DNA from: Negativicoccus succinicivorans
GTDB taxonomy: Bacteria; Bacillota; Negativicutes; Veillonellales; Negativicoccaceae
DNA: 64,000 bases
NCBI RefSeq assembly: GCF_014207605.1
Contig: NZ_JACHHI010000005.1
Span: forward strand, 50,642 to 114,641
Reading direction: 5' to 3'
The translations under genes were made by a program, and so were the position numbers. How positions within the stretch are numbered: position 1 is the stretch's first letter; every line of letters starts with the position of its first letter. The notes beneath the pieces were generated by a model, which did not search any database, had not been told where the DNA came from, and saw nothing but the letters and a program-made list of their open reading frames with translations. This document shows positions 56,560 through 64,000 of this stretch, one piece after another.

Positions 56560-57014
56560 ATACGACGCTGTTTACGACGGCACTTGCGGCAGTAGCCGTA
56601 GAATTTCAGCACATGATCCACGATTTGGAACCGCTCCTCTTCTTCGATGATCTGTTCCAGCGGATCCAGCATATCGTACTCAAATTCTTTAATGGTGCCG
56701 CAACCCAAGCAAATCAGATGGTGATGGAAATGCGGCATATTATCATCAAATAATTCGTAGCGCGAACGCCCATCTCCGAAATCCAACTTCTTTAACAAGC
56801 CGAGTTCCACGAATAAATCGAGCGTACGATATACCGTCGCCAAACCGATATCCGGCTGAATGACTTTGACCGCATTGTAGACATCTTCCGCGCTCATGTG
56901 ATTTTCGTCGCTTTCCACAAACACTTTCAAAATATCCTGCCGCTGCGTGGTAAATTTATACTTGTGTTCTTTGATCTTTTCGCGCAACGTCCGCATAATT
57001 TCATTTTGTCGCAT
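56556..57014 (-). CDS. Fur-family metalloregulator
   Basis: The 152-aa protein has the winged-helix domain (YKFTTQRQDILKVF, GLATVYRTLDLFVELG) and the metal sites of the family: HFHHHLICLGCG and a C-terminal CRKCRRK pair for structural zinc. It could be Fur (Fe2+), Zur (Zn2+) or PerR (peroxide); the sequence alone cannot decide. The AAAGGA site is seven bases before the ATG. It sits in the same unit as hemZ, with iron uptake (feo) and metal transport (znuCB) genes elsewhere in the window as natural targets. Confidence 0.9.
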   Translation of the reverse strand: MRQNEIMRTLREKIKEHKYKFTTQRQDILKVFVESDENHMSAEDVYNAVKVIQPDIGLATVYRTLDLFVELGLLKKLDFGDGRSRYELFDDNMPHFHHHLICLGCGTIKEFEYDMLDPLEQIIEEEERFQIVDHVLKFYGYCRKCRRKQRRI

Positions 57015-57030
57015 GTCGAAATCCTTTCTG

Positions 57031-58131
57031 TTAACTACGTGCGATTTCTCTGTACTTGTTGTAATACCACATATGCTTGGTAATGACCTTCAACACGGCG
57101 AGTGTCGGTACGGCAAGCATCATGCCGAACACGCCGAGAACGGCGCTTCCCAAAAGAACGCCGGCGATAATCGCGACCGGGTGAATCTCAATGACGTTGC
57201 CCATGAGTTTCGGCATTAAGATATGACCGTCAAATTGCTGCACGACGATGTAGAAGATCAGTACTTTTACGGCGAGTGAGCCGCTGATGGTCAGCGCCAA
57301 CAAAAGGGCCGGAATCGCGCCCACGATTGGACCGACGATCGGCACCAATTCCACGATTCCCGCGAGCAGCGCGATGACCAAAGGATACGGAACTTCCAGC
57401 CACCACATGCCGACAAACACCATGCTGGCGATCGCCACGCACAAGATCAACTGACCGCGAATATAGGCGCTCAGGATATGATCCGTTTCCTGCACCAGAT
57501 CCATAATATGTTGACGATACTCCATCGGGAACAATCCGGCGAAAATGCGTTTGAATGTGCTGCCCGCTTTTAACATGTAAAACGTAATAATCGGCACGAC
57601 GACCAGTTCGACCAAAGTGCCGGTAAATGCAATCACGGCGAAGATACCGTTTTTCGCAACGTCAATCAAGTAGTTACCCGCACGCACCAGCGAGTCATTG
57701 ATCATCTCCTGCGCTTCCGGCGGGATGAAGTCAATATAGCGCGCCTGCAAATACTGCATGGTTTCTAAAAGTTGCGACGTCAACGACGGAATCTGCAATA
57801 CAAAGCCTTCAAATTGATGCCAGAACGGCACGAAAATACTGCGCGCCAGAATGGTCATCACCGCGATAAATACCAAGAACGCAATGATAATGGCAATATC
57901 GATGGGGAACCGGCGCCAGCGCAATTTCTCCGCCATTTTCATCTGAAAATCGACGAGCGGTCGCAAGATCAGGCACAAAAAGAGGCCGATCAAAAACGGT
58001 ACGACAATCCACGGCACATAGTAAACGGTTAAAGCGACGGCCGTCACAAGGACAATGCGCAGCCAAAATTGCGCATCGCGTTTCAAAGGTACTACATTCA
58101 CTGTTTTTTCATGTTCAGAAACGGGTTGCAT
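57031..58131 (-). CDS. AI-2E family transporter (YdiK/TqsA-like membrane protein)
   Basis: The 366-aa protein has about seven to eight hydrophobic segments and the AI-2E (UPF0118) family pattern, with GIVELVPIVGPIVGAIPALLLAL near residues 265-287 given in parts and LLGSAVLGVFGMMLAVP near the C-terminus. Family members are variously linked to autoinducer-2 export or to Na+/H+ antiport; no substrate is implied here. It overlaps the MBL gene by 34 bases and precedes fur. Confidence 0.9.
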   Translation of the reverse strand: MQPVSEHEKTVNVVPLKRDAQFWLRIVLVTAVALTVYYVPWIVVPFLIGLFLCLILRPLVDFQMKMAEKLRWRRFPIDIAIIIAFLVFIAVMTILARSIFVPFWHQFEGFVLQIPSLTSQLLETMQYLQARYIDFIPPEAQEMINDSLVRAGNYLIDVAKNGIFAVIAFTGTLVELVVVPIITFYMLKAGSTFKRIFAGLFPMEYRQHIMDLVQETDHILSAYIRGQLILCVAIASMVFVGMWWLEVPYPLVIALLAGIVELVPIVGPIVGAIPALLLALTISGSLAVKVLIFYIVVQQFDGHILMPKLMGNVIEIHPVAIIAGVLLGSAVLGVFGMMLAVPTLAVLKVITKHMWYYNKYREIARS

Positions 58132-58739
58132 CTTTTTTCTTCTCCGATCGTAGTCGATGGTCCGTGTCCGGATAAAACCACGGTGGCATCGGCCAAAGAT
58201 AATAATTTTTCTTCAATACGGGTAATTAATTGCGACATCGAGCCGCCCGGAAAATCCGTGCGCCCGATCGAGCCTTGAAACAGAGCGTCACCGACAAATA
58301 CCACTCCCGGTTCGGCGGCGTAAAAGCTGATGCCGCCGGGCGTGTGGCCCGGTGTCTCCAAAACCTCAAGTCGGATATCATCCAAGACGACGGTATCGCC
58401 CTCCGTCAGAAATTCTTCCGCCGGCTGCGCCTTCACGCTTTGGTATTGGTAAGCCGATAAATTCAGTTTCGGATCGCTCAAATAGGCTTGATCCGCCTGA
58501 TGCATCGCCACCGGTACATCCGGGTACAACGCGCGCAGTTCTTCTAATGCTCCGATATGATCGGCATGACCATGAGTCAGCAGAATTTTTTTCAATTGTA
58601 AATCAAATTTCGTCAGCGCTTTTTGGATCTCTTTGGCTTCCGCTGCCGGATCGATGACGATCGCATGCTTGGTCGCTTCTGAAAACAGAATATAGCAATT
58701 GGTCGCCAGCGGTCCGAGTGTTAACGCGATAATTTTCAT
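58098..58739 (-). CDS. MBL-fold metallohydrolase, glyoxalase II-like (YqgX/GloB2 group)
   Basis: The 213-aa protein has the zinc-binding LTHGHADHIG (HxHxDH) at residues 54-63, the ETPGHTPGGISFY segment and the final GHGPST. Length and motifs fit the short YcbL/YqgX glyoxalase-II-like group that hydrolyses S-lactoylglutathione analogues or related thioesters, but the true substrate is not known. GAGGT precedes the ATG. It lies in the recJ-rel-dtd unit. Confidence 0.88.
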   Translation of the reverse strand: MKIIALTLGPLATNCYILFSEATKHAIVIDPAAEAKEIQKALTKFDLQLKKILLTHGHADHIGALEELRALYPDVPVAMHQADQAYLSDPKLNLSAYQYQSVKAQPAEEFLTEGDTVVLDDIRLEVLETPGHTPGGISFYAAEPGVVFVGDALFQGSIGRTDFPGGSMSQLITRIEEKLLSLADATVVLSGHGPSTTIGEEKRCNPFLNMKKQ

Positions 58740-58746
58740 AGCTACC

Positions 58747-59196
58747 TCAAAATAACTTTCCGCTATCCAGCAAAATGGTCACGGGTCCGTTATTCGTCAA
58801 TGTGACCTGCATTTCCGTTTGAAAACGACCGGTCCCGACCGTCACATCATGCGCGCGCAGCGCTTGAACAAATACTTCATAAAGCGGCTCCGCGAGACTT
58901 GGCGGAGCGGCGGCGGTAAAACTCGGCCGCCGGCCTTTGCGTACGTCACCGTATAAAGTGAATTGGGAAATCGCGAGAATTTCGCCGCCCGTATCCAAAA
59001 GAGACCGGTTCATCTTGCCGTCCGCGTCTTCAAAGATGCGTAAATTGACAATTTTATCGGCGAGATAACGGGCATCTTCTGCCGTATCTTCCGCCCCGAC
59101 ACCGAGCAACACCGTCAATCCCGCGCCGGCTTTGCCGACAAGTTCACCGTCTACCGTTACTTGGCTTTGTGTCGTTCGTTGGATCACTGCACGCAT
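58747..59196 (-). CDS. dtd: D-aminoacyl-tRNA deacylase
   Basis: DTD (149 aa) removes D-amino acids, and glycine from tRNA-Ala, from mischarged tRNAs. It has the active-site motif SQFTLYGD at about residues 77-84 and the Gly-cisPro motif [12 protein letters not shown] near 133-144, which gives chiral selection. Its ATG overlaps the rel stop as TAATG, the usual rel-dtd order in Firmicutes. Confidence 0.96.
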   Translation of the reverse strand: MRAVIQRTTQSQVTVDGELVGKAGAGLTVLLGVGAEDTAEDARYLADKIVNLRIFEDADGKMNRSLLDTGGEILAISQFTLYGDVRKGRRPSFTAAAPPSLAEPLYEVFVQALRAHDVTVGTGRFQTEMQVTLTNNGPVTILLDSGKLF

Positions 59197-61415
59197 TACG
59201 TTCCTCCTGCCGATTCCAAACGGCGCACGGAATACACATCGCGAATCCGTCGCAGCTTGGTCATCATAAACTCCAATTGATGTAAGTCTTTAATTTGTAC
59301 GCCCAGCCGAATTTTGGCGACATTATCCTGCGGCAAATCGGCGTTCACCGAGCCGACGGATAATTTCATTTCCGAAACGACGCCCAAGACATCTTCCAGC
59401 AAACCGCGACGATCGTAACTTTCGATCTCGACGACCACCAAAAAAGTTTCATTCGCCCCGTACATCCAGCTGACTTCGATCAGGCGATTCGGGTCATCGT
59501 TGTGAATAATATTGTCACAATCCAAACGATGCACGGAAATACCGCGACCGCGTGTGATGTAGCCGATGACGGGATCGCCCGGTACCGGATTGCAGCAACG
59601 AGCCATATGCACCAACAGTCCCGGCTCGCCTTTGACGAGAATGCCGCTGTTGCCCTTCGTCGCCTTTTTGCTGACCCGCAAGCTGTCGAGCGTTTGTTGC
59701 AGCTGAGAAGAAATCGGATTATTTTTCTCTTCCTCTTTTTTGTGCAGGTCAATCAGTTTCAGCGTAATTCCGCGCACGGTTAACCCGCCATATCCGGCCG
59801 CCGCCAGCAAATCTTCCGGCGTGCCCGCATTGATCTGTTCGGCAACCGCCTCCAAGCGTCCCGGCTTATTCAGCGTCTTGAACTCATACCCGAGTTTTTT
59901 CGCTTCGCTCTCCAGCGCTTCTTTCGCTTTGGCAATATTATCCGCGCGATTTTCCTTCTTAAACCAACCGCGAATCTTCGAACGGCTTTCCGATGATGCG
60001 ACAATGTTCAGCCAATCCAAACTCGGTTTACCGTTTTTCGACGTAATAATCGAAACGATATCGCCGTTTTTCAGTTTGTAGTCGATCGGCACGATTTTGC
60101 CGTTGACTTTAGCTCCCGTGCAGGTATTGCCGACTTCCGTATGAATACGATACGCGAAATCCAACGGAATGGCGCCCTGCGGCAAGTCAATGACGTCGCC
60201 GCGCGGCGTAAACACAAAGACTTCGTCGGCGAATACATCGAGTTTCAACGCGTCGACAAATTCCTTCGAATTGCTCGTATCCTGCCATTCGAGCAATTTG
60301 CGCAACCAACCGATTTTTTCATCAAAATTCTGTTGCTGCGACGCTTTTTTCGTACCTTCTTTATAGCGCCAATGCGCCGCCACACCGTACTCGGCGACCT
60401 GGTGCATCTCTTGCGTACGGATCTGAATTTCGACCGGTTGCCCCGATTCGCCGATGACCGTCGTATGTAACGACTGGTACATATTCGGTTTCGGCATCGC
60501 GATATAATCTTTAAACCGATACGGCAACGGTTTCCATAAACTGTGGACAATCCCCAAAACCGCATAGCACTCCGGGATCGTGTTGACGATCACTCGAGTC
60601 GCGTACAGATCGTAAATCTCACTGATATCCTGATGTTTTTTCTTGATTTTTTTATAAATACTGTAAAAATGTTTCGGACGACCGCTGATGTCCGCTTCAA
60701 TATTGTTCTTCTGCAGTGAATCGCGCAAGATATCAATCGTCTGTTTGATGATTTCTTCGCGCACCTGGCGTTTGACCTTCATCTGTTCGACGAGGTCGTA
60801 GTATGCCATCGGTTCCAAATAGCGGAACGAAAGATCTTCCAGCTCCCACTTTATATTAAAAATACCGAGCCGATGCGCGAGCGGCGCAAAAATCTCCAGC
60901 GTTTCGCGGGCAATGCGCTGCTGCTTTTCTTCCCGCACGAAAGACAGCGTCCGCATATTATGCAAGCGGTCGGCCAACTTGATAACGACCACACGCACGT
61001 CTTTCGCCATCGCGAGAAACATCTTACGATAGGTATCGAGCTGCTGATCTTCTTTCGTCTTGTAATTCATCCGGTTAAGCTTGGTGACGCCGTCCACCAG
61101 AAACGCCACTTCATCACCGAATAGCATGCGAATATCTTCCAGCGTGTAATCGGTATCTTCCACAACATCATGCAGCAACGCCGCCTTGATACCGTCCGGA
61201 TCCATTTGCAGGCCGGCAATAATGTCGGCGACAGCCAACGGGTGCATAATATATGGTTCACCCGAAACACGTTTTTGGTCCGCATGCGCCGTATCGGCAA
61301 GTTCATACGCTTCACGCAGGGAATCTTCATCGAGATCGGGCAAATATTTTTTGACGTCGGCAACTAATTTCGCATACGCCGCTTCCCGATCAAATTCCGT
61401 GTTTACGGTTTCCAT
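59196..61415 (-). CDS. rel: Bifunctional (p)ppGpp synthetase/hydrolase
   Basis: Rel (739 aa) makes and breaks (p)ppGpp in the stringent response. The order is HD hydrolase (residues about 40-150, [16 protein letters not shown]), synthetase ([21 protein letters not shown]), TGS domain ([28 protein letters not shown] in parts), a helical/zinc-finger-like region with CCNPVPGDP, and a C-terminal ACT domain. RFKD in the synthetase marks the bifunctional type rather than RelA-only EXDD. It overlaps recJ by 13 bases. Confidence 0.95.
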   Translation of the reverse strand: METVNTEFDREAAYAKLVADVKKYLPDLDEDSLREAYELADTAHADQKRVSGEPYIMHPLAVADIIAGLQMDPDGIKAALLHDVVEDTDYTLEDIRMLFGDEVAFLVDGVTKLNRMNYKTKEDQQLDTYRKMFLAMAKDVRVVVIKLADRLHNMRTLSFVREEKQQRIARETLEIFAPLAHRLGIFNIKWELEDLSFRYLEPMAYYDLVEQMKVKRQVREEIIKQTIDILRDSLQKNNIEADISGRPKHFYSIYKKIKKKHQDISEIYDLYATRVIVNTIPECYAVLGIVHSLWKPLPYRFKDYIAMPKPNMYQSLHTTVIGESGQPVEIQIRTQEMHQVAEYGVAAHWRYKEGTKKASQQQNFDEKIGWLRKLLEWQDTSNSKEFVDALKLDVFADEVFVFTPRGDVIDLPQGAIPLDFAYRIHTEVGNTCTGAKVNGKIVPIDYKLKNGDIVSIITSKNGKPSLDWLNIVASSESRSKIRGWFKKENRADNIAKAKEALESEAKKLGYEFKTLNKPGRLEAVAEQINAGTPEDLLAAAGYGGLTVRGITLKLIDLHKKEEEKNNPISSQLQQTLDSLRVSKKATKGNSGILVKGEPGLLVHMARCCNPVPGDPVIGYITRGRGISVHRLDCDNIIHNDDPNRLIEVSWMYGANETFLVVVEIESYDRRGLLEDVLGVVSEMKLSVGSVNADLPQDNVAKIRLGVQIKDLHQLEFMMTKLRRIRDVYSVRRLESAGGT

Positions 61416-63409
61416 ATATCCTCCTTTCCCGCACCGGCACGATATGTGGCGGAATTTTCCAGCGCAAGTTTTTCGTCACTGGGTCGCCAATTATACCAGG
61501 TTTCATTCTCATGCTGTTGACGTTCCAATAAATGCAGTTCTTCCAACACGGTCACCGCCGCGAACAAATCCCGCGGCGCATACGACAAGCCACTCTGCTC
61601 CGCGAGGATAGTCTGAACTTGCGCGACGGTCCGATCATGCGGCTCCAAAAGCACGCGCAGTTCACGATATACGGCTACCATAATTTCACGGTTTAAATGC
61701 ACTTTTTGCGCGCTTTCCCACGTGATATCTTTCACCACGCCCTGCACTTGCACCTGGTTCTGCCATGTATTTTTTTGCAACGCGTAAACGATCGCGGCAG
61801 TATCGCCGCTGAAAATTTCCGTGGTCAGTTCCCCGAATCCCCAGCCGACACATTCCAAGTCATCACCTTGCTGCGCAAAGTTGGCTTTCAAATGACGCCG
61901 ATCTTTACCGATACGGCGAATTTTTTGCACGGTCAGATCGCGGGACGCAAATAAAGGTGACGGATTGCCTTCGCCGAACGGCTCTAAGCGTTCGAGCGCC
62001 GTGACGAAATCCAAATCGACATCCGCCAACGCAAGCGCGCGTTCCACACGCAACACCGGGATGAAATCGTCCGGTGTTAAATGCGTATCGGCATAATCCT
62101 GTAAACGCTTACGCAATTCGGGAATGCGTTCTTCCCGAATGGAGAACCCGGCCGCCTGATGATGTCCGCCGAATTGTTCCAAAATGTCCGCGCAGGAATG
62201 CAGAGCGTCATATATATCCAACGCGGGAATACTGCGGCAAGAACCCTTGCCGATCCCGTCATTTACCGAAATGACCAAAGCGGGGCGATGAAAGCTGTCC
62301 ACCAAGCGCGAGGCCACGATACCGATGACACCCGGATGCCATGCCGCTCCGTCCACCACCAACATCCGGTCGTCAGCGGCGCCAAGCTCTGCCAAGCGAT
62401 GCCGAGCCGCAGTCACCAGTTCACGTTCCAAGGACTGTCGCTCACTGTTGATCGTAAATAATTTTTGCGCGAGCGCCAGTGCTTGCTCCGCGTCGGTCGC
62501 CGTTAAAAGCTGCACGCCCAAACGCGCATGCGCCAAACGTCCCGCCGCATTTAAGCGCGGGGCGATAGAAAATCCGATGCGCTCGGATGTCACTTGCTCC
62601 GGATCGATTTCACAGACCTGTAAAAGCGCTTGCAATCCGACATTGTCCGTCGTTGCAAACCGTTTCAATCCCTCTTTGACGTACAAACGATTTTCCGCCA
62701 ATAACGGTACCACATCGGCGACCGTCCCCAACGCCACGAGTTCAATATCGTCCGTATAATCTTCGCCTTTGATCTCCCGCCAAAGCGCTCGGCACAGCGT
62801 GTAAGCCACGCCTACCCCCGCCAGATTTTTATCGGGATAGACACAGCCGGGCTGTTTCGGATTGATGACGGCAAGAGCCTGCGGCAATTCTTCCGGCGGT
62901 TGGTGATGGTCTGTAACGATCAAATCCAACGGTCCTTGAAAACGGTTGCACAATTGCGTCGAGCTGATTCCGCAGTCCACGGTAATGACGAGTTTCACGC
63001 CCTTGGCGACAAGTTCCGCAAGAGCCGTTTCGTTCAGACCGTAGCCCTCTTCAATGCGGTCGGGAATATAATACTCCACATTGCCGCCAAGTCGACGTAA
63101 ACAGCGTAACATCACCGACGTGGAAGTAATTCCGTCGACATCATAATCGCCGTAGATAACGATTGTTTCTTGCGCTTTTAACGCTTGCGAAATACGCTCT
63201 ACCGCTTTCTTTGTTCCCTTTAAAAGAGCCGGATCAAACCGATCCTCAAGTGTTGCATGAAAAAAATTCTGCGCCGCCTCCACGGTGCAGATCCCCCGCT
63301 GTACCAGCATATTCGCCACAATGAGCGGCAAGTCGAATTTATGGGCCAGCACACCCGCTTGTTCCGTATTTTCTTCTACCGGCACAAATTGCCAATGTTT
63401 TTTTTGCAT
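61403..63409 (-). CDS. recJ: Single-stranded-DNA-specific exonuclease RecJ
   Basis: RecJ (668 aa) degrades single-stranded DNA 5' to 3' for repair. It has IYGDYDVDGITSTSVML (DHH motif I), LVITVDCGISS, LIVTDHHQPP (DHH) and DHHA1-like GGHHQAAGFSI, followed by an OB-like domain (LECVGWGFGELT) and a C-terminal helical tail. The longer C-terminal part than in E. coli RecJ is usual in Firmicutes. GGTGG precedes the ATG. It is the first gene of the recJ to aspS unit. Confidence 0.95.
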   Translation of the reverse strand: MQKKHWQFVPVEENTEQAGVLAHKFDLPLIVANMLVQRGICTVEAAQNFFHATLEDRFDPALLKGTKKAVERISQALKAQETIVIYGDYDVDGITSTSVMLRCLRRLGGNVEYYIPDRIEEGYGLNETALAELVAKGVKLVITVDCGISSTQLCNRFQGPLDLIVTDHHQPPEELPQALAVINPKQPGCVYPDKNLAGVGVAYTLCRALWREIKGEDYTDDIELVALGTVADVVPLLAENRLYVKEGLKRFATTDNVGLQALLQVCEIDPEQVTSERIGFSIAPRLNAAGRLAHARLGVQLLTATDAEQALALAQKLFTINSERQSLERELVTAARHRLAELGAADDRMLVVDGAAWHPGVIGIVASRLVDSFHRPALVISVNDGIGKGSCRSIPALDIYDALHSCADILEQFGGHHQAAGFSIREERIPELRKRLQDYADTHLTPDDFIPVLRVERALALADVDLDFVTALERLEPFGEGNPSPLFASRDLTVQKIRRIGKDRRHLKANFAQQGDDLECVGWGFGELTTEIFSGDTAAIVYALQKNTWQNQVQVQGVVKDITWESAQKVHLNREIMVAVYRELRVLLEPHDRTVAQVQTILAEQSGLSYAPRDLFAAVTVLEELHLLERQQHENETWYNWRPSDEKLALENSATYRAGAGKEDIWKP

Positions 63410-63439
63410 ACTTCCACCAGTTTCTTTTGCTATTTTTCT

Positions 63440-63448
63440 ATTGTAGCA
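63440..63448 (-). promoter_or_regulatory. Extended -10 promoter of recJ
   Basis: TGCTACAAT on the minus strand, 31 bases before the recJ ATG. No strong -35. It is the only promoter-like signal seen before the recJ-rel-dtd-fur-hemZ-hisS-aspS chain. Confidence 0.55.
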
Positions 63449-63635
63449 CGTTTTATTCTCAATTACTATTTATTTTCAATATTTGTATATGACGGATGAT
63501 TTAAATCAGTTATTAATAAGCTTTGTTATACAATGACTCAGCACATATTCTTTGCGTTTTACAAAAACGAAAATGAAAATCACGTTGTAAGCAATACAAT
63601 GATTAAATTGTATTTCATAAAAAGAATTCGCAAAT
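63449..63635. other. AT-rich intergenic DNA upstream of recJ
   Basis: About 190 bases of AT-rich sequence between the recJ promoter and the rRNA operon terminator. No gene, RNA or operator could be supported. Confidence 0.6.
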
Positions 63636-63664
63636 AAAAAAGAGACCATTATCTAATGGTCTCT

Positions 63665-63666
<2 letters not shown>
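63636..63666 (-). terminator. Terminator of the rRNA operon
   Basis: Minus strand AAGAGACCATTA, loop GA, TAATGGTCTCTTTTTT, just after the 5S gene. Confidence 0.9.
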
Positions 63667-63785
<119 letters not shown>

Positions 63786-63868
63786 GAATTACTTGCTGAG
63801 TTCGCTTTTGCTCCCTCAAAACTATACAGAAGAAGTAGATTACCTTCGTAGTTCATTCATACTTTCTA

Positions 63869-64000
63869 AGTTAAGCCCTCGACCGATTAGTACCGGTCCG
63901 CTCCATGCCTTGCGGCACTTCCACTCCCGGCCTATCTACCTTGTCGTCTACAAGGGGTCTTACTAACTTTTGTTATGAGAAACCTCATCTCAAGGCTGGT
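63869..64000 (-). rRNA. rrl: 23S ribosomal RNA, 3' end (partial)
   Basis: The right edge cuts the gene. The minus-strand 3' end contains GACCGGTACTAATCGGTCGAGG, in part GTACTAATCGGTCGAGG, the nearly universal 3' terminal helix of 23S rRNA, preceded by the GTAGACGACAAGGTAGATAGG segment in parts. The rest lies outside the window. The exact 3' end is within a few bases. Confidence 0.95.

Overview
The window is a dense, housekeeping-type chromosomal segment of roughly 50% GC. Four genes at the left edge read rightwards (+). Nearly everything from about 2.76 kb to the right edge reads leftwards (-), including an rRNA operon whose 23S 3' end and 5S gene lie at the right edge. The organism is very probably a Firmicute (Bacillota). 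It has RNase Y, IreB, DUF1292, a full-length Rel, HemZ, a 6S RNA beside aspS/rarA, and a glyA-ywlG-rpiB-ywlE-ywlC-prmC-prfA block in the Bacillus gene order. The RNase P RNA looks like the A type rather than the Bacillus B type. The main sigma factor is of proteobacterial size with a large insert, and no sporulation gene (spoIIR, spoVS) appears where spore formers often carry one. These points together suggest a Negativicutes (Veillonellaceae-like) anaerobe; this is inference, not proof.

Layout. 0-2.7 kb: RluA-type pseudouridine synthase tail, class II fructose-bisphosphate aldolase, and a small thiol/redox group (DsbA-like, Spx/ArsC-like, nitroreductase). 2.7-5.7 kb: ferrous-iron uptake operon feoA-feoB-FeoB-associated Cys-rich protein. 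5.7-13.4 kb: a nine-gene chain from DUF1385 to upp (release factor and its methylase, t6A synthesis, a probable protein-arginine phosphatase, rpiB, glyA, upp) preceded by rpmE2. 13.4-16.3 kb: trxA, rnpB, nif3-like, trmK and tRNA(CAU). 16.3-21.2 kb: dnaG followed by two tandem sigma-70 genes. 21.2-27.6 kb: rny, then SBP-rimO-cinA-recA-recX. 27.6-32.1 kb: alaS-ireB-ruvX-DUF1292 and a nitrilase-family amidase. 32.2-35.5 kb: znuCB-like metal transporter, an NlpC/P60 wall hydrolase behind a cyclic di-AMP riboswitch, and a membrane glycosyltransferase. 35.6-43.1 kb: tetrapyrrole operon NUDIX-HMA-met8-hemA-hemC-cobA/hemD-hemB-hemL. 43.2-52 kb: smc-ftsY, rarA-ftsK-rodZ-like, 6S RNA. 52-63.4 kb: recJ-rel-dtd-MBL-AI-2E-fur-hemZ-hisS-aspS. 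63.6-64 kb: 5S and the 3' end of 23S rRNA.

The genes form a few long, tightly packed transcription units with ATGA or TAATG junctions, bounded by strong intrinsic terminators and, in several places, near-consensus sigma-70 promoters. No prophage, insertion sequence, CRISPR array or defence cassette was found. The most notable items are regulatory or architectural: the tandem sigma genes, the riboswitch-controlled NlpC/P60 gene, a 24-bp perfect palindrome in the rny leader, and a terminator placed between a tRNA gene and the tRNA methyltransferase gene trmK.
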